A stretch of DNA of 64,000 nt from Streptomyces sp. AC1-42W (GCF_003248355.1 NZ_QKWY01000001.1:1322001-1386000), one strand, 5' to 3'; numbered from the stretch's first letter, positions 25,651-33,700 are shown. Translations and numbers: made by a program. Notes: generated from the letters alone by a model not told the origin.

Positions 25651-26050
25651 CCCCGTCGCACGGCACCTGACCGACAGCCGGATCGAAGAGATATTCCAGG
25701 AGGACGTACGTTCCGGCCTCACCCGTCACACCTCTCGCGACGCGCCCCGCATGATTCTGTCCGGCGGGCCCCAGGGATCACAGAAGACATCTCTGCGGCC
25801 ACCTGGTCGCCGGGCAACTGGATGCCACGGACATCGTCTTCTGCGACGGGGACGACCCCTGCGCCTTCCACCCCCACTACGACGGCCTGGCCCGGTAGCA
25901 CGGCGTGCTGGAGGCCGCGAGTCTGTGCGGGCCCGGTACCAACCGACTCCGAGCGATGATCCTGGACCGAGGTCATCTCGCGGCGGCTCGACATCATGCT
26001 GATCGGCCCGTACACGAACGAGGAGTACACCCTGGACCGGATTGCCGAGT
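25643..26050 (+). pseudogene. Remnant of a zeta-toxin-like kinase
   Basis: From GTG 25643 the frame reads VSDPVARHLTDSRIEEIFQE and RMILSGGPQGSQKTS. The P-loop is degenerate, with Gln in place of the Gly before Lys. A shifted frame then gives VAGQLDATDIVFCDGDD and FHPHYDGLAR, matching the substrate segment of zeta kinases, before a stop. A last trace, RRLDIMLIGPYTNEEYTLDR, appears in a third frame. The locus is inactive. From about 26050 to 26260 only GC-rich sequence without a supported gene is seen. Confidence 0.5.
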
Positions 26051-26274
26051 CGTGCTCCCCGCCGCCCCCGCAGGGATGCCCCGCAGCAGCCAAGCGAACC
26101 CACCGCCACGTACAGGCCCGGCCCCGGCCCGACCCCGTAAGCCAACGCACCCAGGCGCGAGTTCTACCGTACGGCGAGGGGCGCCGCCTCCCATCGAGGC
26201 CAACGCCGCCGCGCCGCGCCGCGCCACGTACCGGACACCGCCCCGCCCCCCCCGGTGGGCTACACTCCGCAGCG

Positions 26275-26331
26275 ATGAATACCGGGACGGCATCGCGCCA
26301 CACACGGATCGGTGACCCGGTGCTCTGCTGA
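26275..26331 (+). CDS. Possible leaderless 18-residue upstream ORF
   Basis: A TACACT -10-like box (26261-26266) is followed 8 nt later by an ATG opening an 18-codon frame, MNTGTASRHTRIGDPVLC, with a stop at 26329-26331. The spacing is that of leaderless actinobacterial transcripts. It lies 118 bp before the dienelactone hydrolase gene and could be a leader peptide. Support is positional only. Confidence 0.25.
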   Translation: MNTGTASRHTRIGDPVLC

Positions 26332-26448
26332 GCGCCGGGCGGTCCGGCCCGCGCCCGCCGTTCGATCGAGGGCCCCGCACCACCGCACGGGCACCGCCTC
26401 CGTCGTGTTGATCGCAGGCTCAACACACCAACCGCGACAGGAGACTTC

Positions 26449-27183
26449 ATGCCCACCAAGACACTGCGGATTCCCACCCCGGACGGCCAGGCCGATGCCT
26501 TCGCCGCGTTCCCCGATCGCGGCGAGCGGCACCCAGGCGTGCTGATGTACGCGGACGGCTTCGGCATCCGGCCCGTGGTGCGGGAGATGGCCCTCGAACT
26601 GGCCGGCCACGGCTACTACGTGCTCGTCCCCAACTTCTTCTACCGGAACGGCCCGGCACCGGTGTTCGAGCTTCCCGAGCACATCGGGGAGGAGGACCGG
26701 CCCGCGCTCATCGCCCAGTTGGTGCCCTTGATCGAGGCGCACACCACCGAACGCATCCTCAGCGACGCCCACGCCTACCTCGGCTTCCTCACCGCTCAGC
26801 CCGAGGTCGGCGCCGGACCGGTCGGGGTGACCGGCTACTGCATCGGCGGCCTCCTGGCGACGCACACCGCCGCGGCCCTCCCCGCCCAGGTGGCCGCCCT
26901 CGCCGCGTTCCACGCCCCGGTGGGCGCGGCCGGGCCGGATGCCTTCGCGGCGATCACCGCCCAGGTCCACTTCGGCCACGCCGAGGACGACCTGACACCG
27001 CAAGCCCTTGGCGAGCTGAACCAGGCCTTGGACGCCGCGAAGGCCGACTACACCTCCGAGATCTACCCCGGCACGGCCCACGGGTTCACGGTGTCCGACA
27101 CCGACGTCTTCGACCCCGCCGGGCTGCAACGTCACTGGGACCGCCTGCTGCCCCTCCTCGACCGCACACTGCGCAACGGCTGA
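26449..27183 (+). CDS. Dienelactone hydrolase family protein
   Basis: The 244-residue alpha/beta hydrolase has the cysteine nucleophile typical of the dienelactone hydrolase family in GVTGYCIGG, with Asp in FGHAEDDLT and His in YPGTAHGFTV completing the triad. No signal peptide is present, so it is cytoplasmic. The ATG at 26449 follows CAGGAGACTTC. A strong hairpin follows the stop. The substrate is unknown; the family hydrolyses lactones and esters in aromatic degradation and related pathways. Confidence 0.88.
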   Translation: MPTKTLRIPTPDGQADAFAAFPDRGERHPGVLMYADGFGIRPVVREMALELAGHGYYVLVPNFFYRNGPAPVFELPEHIGEEDRPALIAQLVPLIEAHTTERILSDAHAYLGFLTAQPEVGAGPVGVTGYCIGGLLATHTAAALPAQVAALAAFHAPVGAAGPDAFAAITAQVHFGHAEDDLTPQALGELNQALDAAKADYTSEIYPGTAHGFTVSDTDVFDPAGLQRHWDRLLPLLDRTLRNG

Positions 27184-27195
27184 CCGGCCGGGCAA

Positions 27196-27230
27196 GGGCC
27201 GGACCACCCGGGAACACCCTGGTCCGGCCC
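27196..27230. terminator. Terminator of the dienelactone hydrolase gene
   Basis: GGGCCGGACCA (27196-27206) pairs with TGGTCCGGCCC (27220-27230) in an 11-bp perfect stem with a 13-nt loop, 12 bp after the stop codon. Confidence 0.75.
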
Positions 27231-27292
27231 CCCGTACGCACCTGGCGGCCCCGCCCCACCAGCACCCGGCCTCGGCCCGGACCGAGCCCCCG

Positions 27293-27298
27293 TACCCT
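27293..27298 (+). promoter_or_regulatory. -10 box cut off from its gene by the IS element
   Basis: TACCCT lies 7 nt before the AT at 27306-27307, where the inserted element begins. Joined to the right flank of the element (GCCACCCC from 29141) it would read as a leaderless promoter with ATG in frame with the acetyltransferase at 29175-29642. Confidence 0.5.
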
Positions 27299-27410
27299 GA
27301 CCCCCATCCCTTGTTCTTCGCAGGGAATCCCGGCCTTCAGGCCGGGCGGGAATGCGATCCTCGGCCCGGAGGCGCGCAGCGCCGGAGATCTCTGCTCTTC
27401 GGGGTGACGG

Positions 27411-27839
27411 TCAGGCTGGGCGCTTCTGGTTCTCGATGTAGTCCTTGACGATGCTCAGGGGTGCGCCGCCGCAGGACCCCGCGAAGTAGGACGGGGACCA
27501 GAACACGGATCCCGTCCCGATCCGGTTGATCCGGCCGGTGTACTCCGCGCGCAGGTATCGGGAGCTGACGCCCTTGAGGGAGTTGACGAGCTTGGACAGG
27601 GCGATTTTCGGCGGGTAGTGCACGAGCAGGTGGACGTGGTCGCCCTCGCCGTTGAACTCCCGCAGCTGTGCGCCGAAGCTCTCGCACACGTCCCGCATGA
27701 GCGCCTCGCAGCGCGTCAGCATGTCGTCGTTGAAGATCTCGCGTCGGTATTTGGTGACGAACACCAAGTGCGCGTGGAGGTTGAAGATGACGTGGTTTCC
27801 TCGTCGGATGTCGGGGTCTGGCTCCCAGCGCGGTGACAT
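27411..27839 (-). CDS. tnpA: IS200/IS605 transposase TnpA (Y1, HUH)
   Basis: The 142-residue single-strand transposase has the metal-binding HUH motif in HVHLLVHYPP and the catalytic tyrosine in IVKDYIENQ near the C-terminus. NLHAHLVFVTKYRREIF at the N-terminus is typical. Length is normal and the frame is intact, so the enzyme may be active. The ATG at 27839 is divergent from tnpB, with a 50-bp intergenic gap containing a TATAGT-like -10. Confidence 0.93.
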   Translation of the reverse strand: MSPRWEPDPDIRRGNHVIFNLHAHLVFVTKYRREIFNDDMLTRCEALMRDVCESFGAQLREFNGEGDHVHLLVHYPPKIALSKLVNSLKGVSSRYLRAEYTGRINRIGTGSVFWSPSYFAGSCGGAPLSIVKDYIENQKRPA

Positions 27840-27889
27840 GCGCCAAGTATAGTAGGATCGAGCCGACTTGGCCGGAGGGGGTGGGCTGG

Positions 27890-29104
27890 ATGATCCGTGC
27901 GTACAAGTTCCTCATGCGGCCCACCGTCCGCCAGGAGCAGGCGCTGGCCGAGATGCTGGCCGATCACTGCTCCCTCTACAACGGGGCGTTGCAGGAACGC
28001 CGCGACGCTTGGCGGCACGTCTCGAAGACCACCGTCAAGTACGGGATGCAGTCCGCGCAGCTCAAGGAGATCCGGGCGTTCGACCCGGAGCGTCAGGGCC
28101 GCTGGTCGTTCAGTTCACAGCAGGCCACCTTGCGCCGTCTCGACAAGGCGTTCGCCGCGTTCTTCCGCCGGGTCAAGTCCGGCGATGCCCCGGGCTATCC
28201 GCGCTTTCGCGGGGTGAACTGGTTCGACACGGTGGACTTCCCCAAGGACGGGGACGGCTGCCGGTGGAACTCCACCCCGCACGACCCCGTCACCCGGGTC
28301 CGTTTCCAGGGCGTCGGCCACGTCAGGGTCAACCGGCACCGCCCGGTGGCCGGCCACGTCAAGACGGTGTCGGTGAAGCGCGAGGGCCGAAAGTGGTTCG
28401 TCGTGCTGACCGCTGAGCAGGACCAGCCCGAACCGCTGCCCGCCACCGGCTCCGTGGTCGGTATCGATCTGGGCATCGCGAACTTCCTCGCCGACTCGAA
28501 CGGCGGGTTCGTGCCCAGCCCGCGCCACGGCCACCGTGCGGCCGCGAAACTGGAGGCAGCGCAGCAGGCCCTGTCCCGGTTCCCGCGGTGTAAGGCGAAG
28601 GATCGGACCGCCAACCACCGGCGTGCGCTGGAGAAGGTCGCCCAACTGCACGGCAAGGTGCGGCGCCAGCGGCTCGACCACGCCCACAAGACCGCGCTCG
28701 GCCTGGTCCGCGCACACGACTTCATCGCGCACGAAGACCTCAAGATCCGCAACATGAGCAAGGCCCCCGCACCGAAACCCGACCCCGACCGGCCGGGCAC
28801 CTTCCTGCCCAACGGCGCCGCCGCGAAGGCCGGGCTCAACAAGTCGATCAACGATGCCGGATGGGGGGTGTTCCTGACGATCCTGCACGCCAAGGCTGAA
28901 AGCGCCGGACGGGAAGTGATCGCCGTGGACCCCCGCAACACCTCCCGCACCTGCCCCGAATGCGGGCACACAGCGAAGGGGAACCGGCCCACACAGGAAA
29001 AGTTCCACTGCGTCTCGTGCGGCCACCACGCGCACGCCGACACAGTGGGAGCCACCAACGTTCTACGGGCCGGGCTGGTCCGTCGCGACGCCAACCCGGC
29101 GTAA
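27890..29104 (+). CDS. tnpB: RNA-guided nuclease TnpB (IS605 OrfB)
   Basis: The 404-residue protein starts MIRAYKFLMRPT at ATG 27890 behind GGAGGGGG. RuvC residues are visible: Asp in VVGIDLGIANF, Glu in FIAHEDLKIRN and Asp in HADTVGATN. The zinc ribbon TCPECGHTAKGNRP with CVSCGHH lies between the last two. All parts are present and no frameshift is seen, so it may be an active omega-RNA-guided nuclease. The guide RNA would be expected from the tnpB 3' end through the right hairpin to 29140. Confidence 0.93.
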   Translation: MIRAYKFLMRPTVRQEQALAEMLADHCSLYNGALQERRDAWRHVSKTTVKYGMQSAQLKEIRAFDPERQGRWSFSSQQATLRRLDKAFAAFFRRVKSGDAPGYPRFRGVNWFDTVDFPKDGDGCRWNSTPHDPVTRVRFQGVGHVRVNRHRPVAGHVKTVSVKREGRKWFVVLTAEQDQPEPLPATGSVVGIDLGIANFLADSNGGFVPSPRHGHRAAAKLEAAQQALSRFPRCKAKDRTANHRRALEKVAQLHGKVRRQRLDHAHKTALGLVRAHDFIAHEDLKIRNMSKAPAPKPDPDRPGTFLPNGAAAKAGLNKSINDAGWGVFLTILHAKAESAGREVIAVDPRNTSRTCPECGHTAKGNRPTQEKFHCVSCGHHAHADTVGATNVLRAGLVRRDANPA

Positions 29105-29105
29105 C

Positions 29106-29140
29106 GAGAAGCCCCCGGCTTCAGCCGGGGGAGGAGTCAC
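29106..29140 (+). ncRNA. Predicted 3' end of the TnpB omega-RNA scaffold / IS right end
   Basis: The segment from the tnpB stop to the element end contains the 8-bp TTCA-loop hairpin at 29112-29131. In studied TnpB systems the omega-RNA covers the tnpB 3' region and right end, with the guide read from the flank. Here the guide would start at 29141, inside the acetyltransferase gene. This is inferred from the family. Confidence 0.4.
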
Positions 29141-29174
29141 GCCACCCCACCTCACCCTCGGCCCCCTCGCCTTC

Positions 29175-29642
29175 TTGCCCGACGAGATCGCCGACGTAGT
29201 CGATCTCTACGCCGGTAACCCCGCCTACTGGCAGGCCGCCGGCGAGCACGACCCCGAGCACATCGAGGCCGCGAAGGTGGAGGCCGATCTCCGGGCGGAG
29301 GCTGCCGTGGAGGGCGGGGAGGTGTTGCTCGGGCGGGACGAGGACGGGCGAGTCGTCGGAATCGTCTGCCTGCTCGCGCGGCACCCGGTGGACGGCCTGC
29401 CCTGGATCGGGCTGCTGATGGTGCGCGGGGACTCCCACCGTACGGGCATCGGCCGGCAACTCGTCGCCCTCGTCGAACAGCGGTACCGAGCCGAAGGCCG
29501 ACCCGGCCTTCGGCTCGCCGTGCTGGAGAACAACCCCGACGCCGTCGCCTTCTGGCACTCCCTCGGCTGGCGCGAGATCGACCGGCGCACCGACAGGGCC
29601 CACGGCCGCCCATGCATCGTCATGCACAAGCCGCTCGCATAA
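29175..29642 (+). CDS. GNAT acetyltransferase, start codon split by the IS element
   Basis: The 155-residue frame from TTG 29175 has GNAT features: VVGIVCLLAR, acetyl-CoA loop VRGDSHRTGIGRQLVA, LRLAVLENNPDAVAFWHSLGW. The frame is open upstream to the element end and reads PPHLTLGPLAFLPDEI, so the true N-terminus is about 11 codons earlier. Restoring the left flank gives ATG CCA CCC directly after a -10 box, a leaderless gene. Now it must rely on the weak TTG or on read-through from the element, and expression is probably lost or changed. Confidence 0.75.
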   Translation: MPDEIADVVDLYAGNPAYWQAAGEHDPEHIEAAKVEADLRAEAAVEGGEVLLGRDEDGRVVGIVCLLARHPVDGLPWIGLLMVRGDSHRTGIGRQLVALVEQRYRAEGRPGLRLAVLENNPDAVAFWHSLGWREIDRRTDRAHGRPCIVMHKPLA

Positions 29643-29676
29643 GGCCGCCCGCGATCGGGGGCGCGGCGGTGGCGCC

Positions 29677-29892
29677 TCAGACGTCCCCGAACTCGCCGTC
29701 CCGAGCCCCGGCCCAGCGTACGAACGAAGCGAACGTGTCGGCGGAGACGGTTACAACCGGCCCGCCGCCCTGCTTGGAGTCACGGACAGGGACGATCCCG
29801 GTCGTCGCAACGAGGTTGAAGGCCGCCTCGATGCAGTCGCCGCCGTTCGAGCTGTACGAGGACTTGTACCAGCAGAGGGGTTCGTTCGTCAC
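29677..29892 (-). CDS. DUF397 protein
   Basis: The 71-residue protein MTNEPLCWYKSSYSSNGGDC then IEAA, with VPVRDSKQGGGP further on, is the DUF397 pattern. It overlaps the XRE gene stop by 4 bp (ATGA), the typical regulator/partner operon. Such pairs modulate development and metabolism in streptomycetes, the DUF397 member probably antagonising the XRE protein. Confidence 0.9.
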   Translation of the reverse strand: MTNEPLCWYKSSYSSNGGDCIEAAFNLVATTGIVPVRDSKQGGGPVVTVSADTFASFVRWAGARDGEFGDV

Positions 29893-30749
29893 GGGATGCC
29901 CTTTCGCAACTGACTGATCATGGCCAATGACGCCGCTTGAGACAGCGTCTCGCCCTGCAGTTGATGGTAGGTCGTAAGCATGGGAACCACGGCCGACTGT
30001 TCTCGCTCGACGTACCCCTGCATCTGGGACTCGGCGTACGCGACAACGGATCGGTCCGCCAGCGTCAGCAGGTTGATGGGCATGTCGAATGCCCGCCGCA
30101 CTCCTATCTCGAACGGCGCCACGTGGATGATCCAGTTGGGGAGCGCCGCCAACTCTTCCAGCCGTTGGAGTTGGGCAGCCATGACTTTCGGCCCCCCGAC
30201 AGCCTGCAAGAGACAGCTCTCGTCCATGACGACGAAGACCATCGGTGGTCGGGGCCGGACGAGAGCTGCTTGCCTCTCTTGCAGGAACGTGACGCGTTCC
30301 TCCGCCTGTTCGGGAGTGACGGAGCCACGTCGCAGGTCACCGTCCGCCAGCGCTTGGGCGTACTCACGAGTCTGCATCAGCCCGGGGACGAGGCCGATCC
30401 GGAACAGCCGGATCTCCACGGCCCGGCCCTCGTAACCCACGTACTCCGGGAAGCCCTCCAGCATGCTGCCGTGCCTGATCTCGCGCCACTCGCGTTCGAA
30501 CGACTCAGGTGTCCCCACCAGATCGAACGCGATGTCAGTTCTCCGCGAGAAGGGCAGGGTTGCAGATTTGCGACCAGTTTCGATTGCCGAGATGTGGCGC
30601 CCGGTGCAGCCGACCAGCGAGGCGAGGTGGTCCTGAATCCAGCCGCGTGACTCGCGCACCTTGCGTAACCGTGCTCCGTAGGCCGCCTGCGGCGATGCGT
30701 CCGGATTCAGTTCCTTGATGTTGACCAAGATGCCCTCCCTGTCTGCCAC
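29889..30749 (-). CDS. XRE regulator with DUF5753 domain
   Basis: The protein has up to 286 residues. The N-terminal helix-turn-helix is seen in YGARLRKVRESRGWIQDHL and HISAIETGRKSATLP. The C-terminal about 180 residues match DUF5753 (EYVGYEGRAVEIRLFRIGLV ... RQAALVRPRPPMVFVVMDES ... MPINLLTLADRSVVAYAES). GTG 30749 has GGAG 8 nt upstream. TTG 30728 has GGGAGGG close by and would give the more usual N-terminus VNIKELNP; either is possible. It forms an operon with the DUF397 gene and is divergent from a small protein and a methyltransferase. Confidence 0.88.
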   Translation of the reverse strand: MADREGILVNIKELNPDASPQAAYGARLRKVRESRGWIQDHLASLVGCTGRHISAIETGRKSATLPFSRRTDIAFDLVGTPESFEREWREIRHGSMLEGFPEYVGYEGRAVEIRLFRIGLVPGLMQTREYAQALADGDLRRGSVTPEQAEERVTFLQERQAALVRPRPPMVFVVMDESCLLQAVGGPKVMAAQLQRLEELAALPNWIIHVAPFEIGVRRAFDMPINLLTLADRSVVAYAESQMQGYVEREQSAVVPMLTTYHQLQGETLSQAASLAMISQLRKGIP

Positions 30750-30822
30750 GTTGCTGACTCCGTGAGGCTAGGTCACTCTGAGCGCTCCTGGTAGTGGTAC
30801 GGCTACGGAGGGACACGAAAGA

Positions 30823-31101
30823 GTGCCTGGAATCGAGCATGGAACCGCCCCGGCCCCCGGCCCGCTCCCCACTCGCGCCGGCGGCAGCGCCCCGGATCGC
30901 GGGCTGCGGCGAGGGCCGGACCTCTCCCGCTACGCGTCCCTCGCGGCGTATCCGCCGTGTCAGTGCGGGGCCGCGATCTGCCCGGACGCCCCGCCGCGAC
31001 CGGAGCCGCCCGAGCCGGAGGCCGACGCGGCGGGACGGGTGGACGGCATCCGCGCACGCGTACGGGAGACGAACGCGATGCGCGCCAAGTACCGCCTGTA
31101 G
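30823..31101 (+). CDS. Small Cys-containing protein upstream of a methyltransferase
   Basis: The 92-residue protein starts at GTG 30823 with CGGAGGG 10 nt upstream. It is rich in Pro, Arg and Ala and contains the central motif PPCQCGAAICPDAPP and a C-terminus NAMRAKYRL. No membrane span or signal is seen. It precedes a PCMT-like methyltransferase by 52 bp on the same strand. It may be a metal-binding accessory protein or a substrate of that enzyme; neither is shown. Confidence 0.55.
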   Translation: MPGIEHGTAPAPGPLPTRAGGSAPDRGLRRGPDLSRYASLAAYPPCQCGAAICPDAPPRPEPPEPEADAAGRVDGIRARVRETNAMRAKYRL

Positions 31102-31153
31102 CAGGCCCGTACGGCGCGCCGGCAGCACACACGGAGAGAGGACGGAACCGACG

Positions 31154-32368
31154 ATGAACAGCACGAACACGCACGCGCACACGAGCACTGGGGGCGGGTG
31201 GACGGTACGGGAGTACCCGACCCGCGAGGAGGTGGGCTACGCGCTCACCACGGGCGGCGTCCTGAAGGCGGCCTGGCTCGACGCCTACGCACGGGTGCCC
31301 CGCGAGGCGTTCCTGCCGGACACGATCTGGCCGTTCGACATGGCGGCCGGAAAGGCGATCCACGTATCGCGGTCCGAGGACGCGGAGGCGTGGCGGGGGT
31401 ACGCGCACGCGGACGTGCCGATCGTGACGCAGTGGGACGACGGTCACCACGCGGGCCGCGAACCCGGCAATGTGTCGACGTCCTCGGCGTCGATGCCGAG
31501 CGTGGTGTTCCGGATGCTCGACGCCCTGCGGGTGGACGACTACTGCCGTGTCCTGGAGATCGGCACGGGCACGGGCTGGAACGCGGCGCTCCTCGCCCAC
31601 AAGGTCGGCGAGGAGAACGTGGTGACCGTGGAGGTGGACGAGGGGGTGGCGTCCCGCGCGCGGGACGCCCTCGCCCACTACTTCGGGATGCCGGTGGACG
31701 TTCTGCACGGCGACGGCCGCGCGGGGGCGCCGGGACGCGGGGTGTTCGACCGGGTGGTCGCGACGTGCGGGGTGCGCTCGATCCCGTACGCGTGGATCAC
31801 GCAGACGCGCCCCGGGGGCGTCATCGTGGCGCCGTGGGGTACGGCGTTCACGAACGCCGACGCGCTGGTACGACTCCGGGTGGGCCCGGAGGGGGAGAGC
31901 GCGAGCGGCAGGTTTCTGGGCCCGGTCGAGTTCATGAAGCTCCGGGCGCACCGGACGGCGCCGCTCGACCATGAGGCGTACGCGCATCAACTCCCGGCCG
32001 TACCGCATGCGTTGGTGTCGGCGGATGCGGTGAGGGCTCTGGCGGACGCGGACCGGTTCGACGCGCTGCCCTTCGCCCTGGGGCTGCGCGTACCGCACTG
32101 CTCGTACGTGGCCGCGCCGGCGCGCGGCGACACCCGGCCCCACTGGCTCTACAGCCGCAGGGACCGCTCCTGGGCGTGCGCGCTGCTGACGGACGGCGAG
32201 GACGCGGCCCGCGTATGGCAGCACGGCGGCCGGCACCTGTGGGACGAGGCGAGGGCCGCTTTCGAGTGGTGGGTGGCGCAGGGGCGTCCGGGCTGGGAAC
32301 GCTTCGGCCTGACGGTGAACGGGGAGGGGGAGCGGGTCTGGCTGGACGAGGAGGGGCGCGGTTTGTGA
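31154..32368 (+). CDS. PCMT-family (protein-L-isoaspartate type) methyltransferase
   Basis: The 404-residue protein has an S-adenosylmethionine-binding core VLEIGTGTGWNAALLA, an acidic strand VVTVEVDEG and FDRVVATCGVRSIP, the order seen in protein-L-isoaspartate methyltransferases. Upstream, VPREAFLP is the family N-terminal signature. The C-terminal about 150 residues are an extra domain ending with VWLDEEGRG. Actinobacterial relatives act in peptide modification clusters or stand next to XRE/DUF397 pairs as here. The ATG is at 31154. Confidence 0.82.
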   Translation: MNSTNTHAHTSTGGGWTVREYPTREEVGYALTTGGVLKAAWLDAYARVPREAFLPDTIWPFDMAAGKAIHVSRSEDAEAWRGYAHADVPIVTQWDDGHHAGREPGNVSTSSASMPSVVFRMLDALRVDDYCRVLEIGTGTGWNAALLAHKVGEENVVTVEVDEGVASRARDALAHYFGMPVDVLHGDGRAGAPGRGVFDRVVATCGVRSIPYAWITQTRPGGVIVAPWGTAFTNADALVRLRVGPEGESASGRFLGPVEFMKLRAHRTAPLDHEAYAHQLPAVPHALVSADAVRALADADRFDALPFALGLRVPHCSYVAAPARGDTRPHWLYSRRDRSWACALLTDGEDAARVWQHGGRHLWDEARAAFEWWVAQGRPGWERFGLTVNGEGERVWLDEEGRGL

Positions 32369-32843
32369 GGTGGGGGTACGGGGGAGGCCGGGAACGGCGC
32401 ATTCGCGAGGCGGACGGGGACGGCCTCCGGGGCGTCAGCCGGAATGTGCCGGGCGATGATCGGTTCCCCGCCGGACGCGGGGGTGGCCCGAAGGTGGACG
32501 AGGCCCGCCGCCTCGCCAAGGAGTGCTCCCCGCGTGTGCGGGGATGGCGTGGGCCCGTGGGCCCCGGCCGGTCAGCGCGTACGCGTACGCGCTGCCGTGA
32601 ACGCGGCCCGCTCGTTACACGGAGCGGTTCCGCCACCTTGCGGACGGGGGCGGCAACGGGCGGCCGGCTCCCAGCTCCGGGCGGTGCGCGGGTAGTTGCG
32701 TACGGCGGGCCGGGTGCCGGACGCTGTGTAACAGGTCTGTCAGGGACACGTTCCAGCGGCGCGCGATCGGAACGAGGCGGGTTGAGGTCCTGTCCTAATG
32801 ATCAACAGCGCACCACCTCCCACATCACAGCAAGGATGACCCG
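32369..32843. other. Gene-free interval with a solitary CRISPR-like repeat
   Basis: No gene is supported in these 475 bp. The only structure recognised is one CRISPR-like repeat at 32523-32551; the remainder is GC-rich spacer and the promoter region of the DUF4232 lipoprotein gene. Confidence 0.6.
32523..32551 (+). repeat. Solitary CRISPR-like repeat
   Basis: GTGCTCCCCGC-GTGT-GCGGGGATGGCGTG shares both stem arms and the 5' end of the array repeats but has GTGT in the loop instead of ACAC or GCCC, and a changed 3' end. No second copy occurs at 61-bp distance on either side. Confidence 0.7.
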
Positions 32844-33557
32844 ATGCACGCTCAGCCGAAGCTGACGAAGAAGCTGACCCTCGCCGCCGTGGCCGTCCTC
32901 GCGGGCCTGAGCCTGACGGCTTGCCAGGACGACAGCACCGACGCGTCCTCGCCGCAGGGCGCCGCGTCCTCCCCCGCCGCCGAGGGCTCGGCGGCTTCCT
33001 CGGGCACCACTGGCGGTACCGGCGGCAGCACCGGCGGTAACGGTGGCGCCGCCACGGACGGTGGCGGTACGGACGGTGGCGGTACGGGCGGCGACTCCGG
33101 CAGCGATTCCGGTTCCGGGAGCGACAAGGGCAGCGGTGGCGGCCAGGTCAACACCGGCCCGTGCAAGACGGCCAATCTCACGATCACCGCCCACCACGGG
33201 ATGGCCGAGGGGGACGTGCTGGTCAGCATGAAGAACGACAGCGACGCCTGCTCGCTCAAGGGCTTCCCCGGCGTCGACCTGAACACGTCGGACGGCGACA
33301 CGTTCAGCGCGGACCGCAGCGCGAACACGCCGCAGGCGGTTGTGCTCGGCGGCGGCGGGACGACCCACTTCATGCTCCACACCCCGCCCAACAACACCGG
33401 CGGCACCGGCCTCCGGATCGTCTCCATCGTCGTGACCCCGCCGAACGAGACGCACTCCAAGACACTCCGCATCGGCCTCAGCCTCCCGGTGACGGAGGCC
33501 GGTTCGGACTCCGGCCCGGGCGTCACGGTCGAGCCCGTCGGCTACGGCAAGCAGTGA
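32844..33557 (+). CDS. DUF4232 lipoprotein
   Basis: The 237-residue precursor begins with a basic n-region and a lipobox LSLTAC at about residues 22-27, so it should be a membrane-anchored exported lipoprotein. A Gly/Ser/Thr-rich linker of about 70 residues (many GGTGG and DSGSGS units) leads to a DUF4232 domain with paired Cys (GPCKTANL and SDACSLKGFPGVDL) and HFMLHTPPNN. The linker is repetitive in the DNA as well. Function is unknown. Confidence 0.85.
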   Translation: MHAQPKLTKKLTLAAVAVLAGLSLTACQDDSTDASSPQGAASSPAAEGSAASSGTTGGTGGSTGGNGGAATDGGGTDGGGTGGDSGSDSGSGSDKGSGGGQVNTGPCKTANLTITAHHGMAEGDVLVSMKNDSDACSLKGFPGVDLNTSDGDTFSADRSANTPQAVVLGGGGTTHFMLHTPPNNTGGTGLRIVSIVVTPPNETHSKTLRIGLSLPVTEAGSDSGPGVTVEPVGYGKQ

Positions 33558-33700
33558 GGTGGGTCCTCTCCCGGAGGGAGAGGACGCCGCCTGCTCGGCG
33601 CCGAGCCGCCCGTACCCTGCGGAGGGTGGGTGCGGGGCGCCGGGCTGCTGGGGCGGTTGGCATCCGTAGCCAGGCGACGTAAACCCGCAGGCGGCAGAGC

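Larger units (their letters stand above)
27308..29140. mobile_element. IS200/IS605-family insertion sequence (tnpA and tnpB divergent)
   Basis: The 1.83-kb element carries divergent tnpA and tnpB. End hairpins have the same TTCA loop: CCCGGCC/GGCCGGG at 27329-27346 (left) and CCCCCGGC/GCCGGGGG at 29112-29131 (right). Proposed cleavage points lie 21 nt before the left and 9 nt after the right hairpin, distances normal for this family, which inserts without target duplication. Excising 27308-29140 joins AT to G and rebuilds an ATG in frame with the acetyltransferase gene to the right. Confidence 0.85.

Noticed and set aside
26052..26082. GTGCTCCCCGC followed by CGCCCCCGCAGGGATG, resembling a CRISPR repeat
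   Set aside because: The stem is broken, the length is wrong and no spacer or partner repeat is present; it could be a fossil but chance cannot be excluded in this GC-rich DNA.
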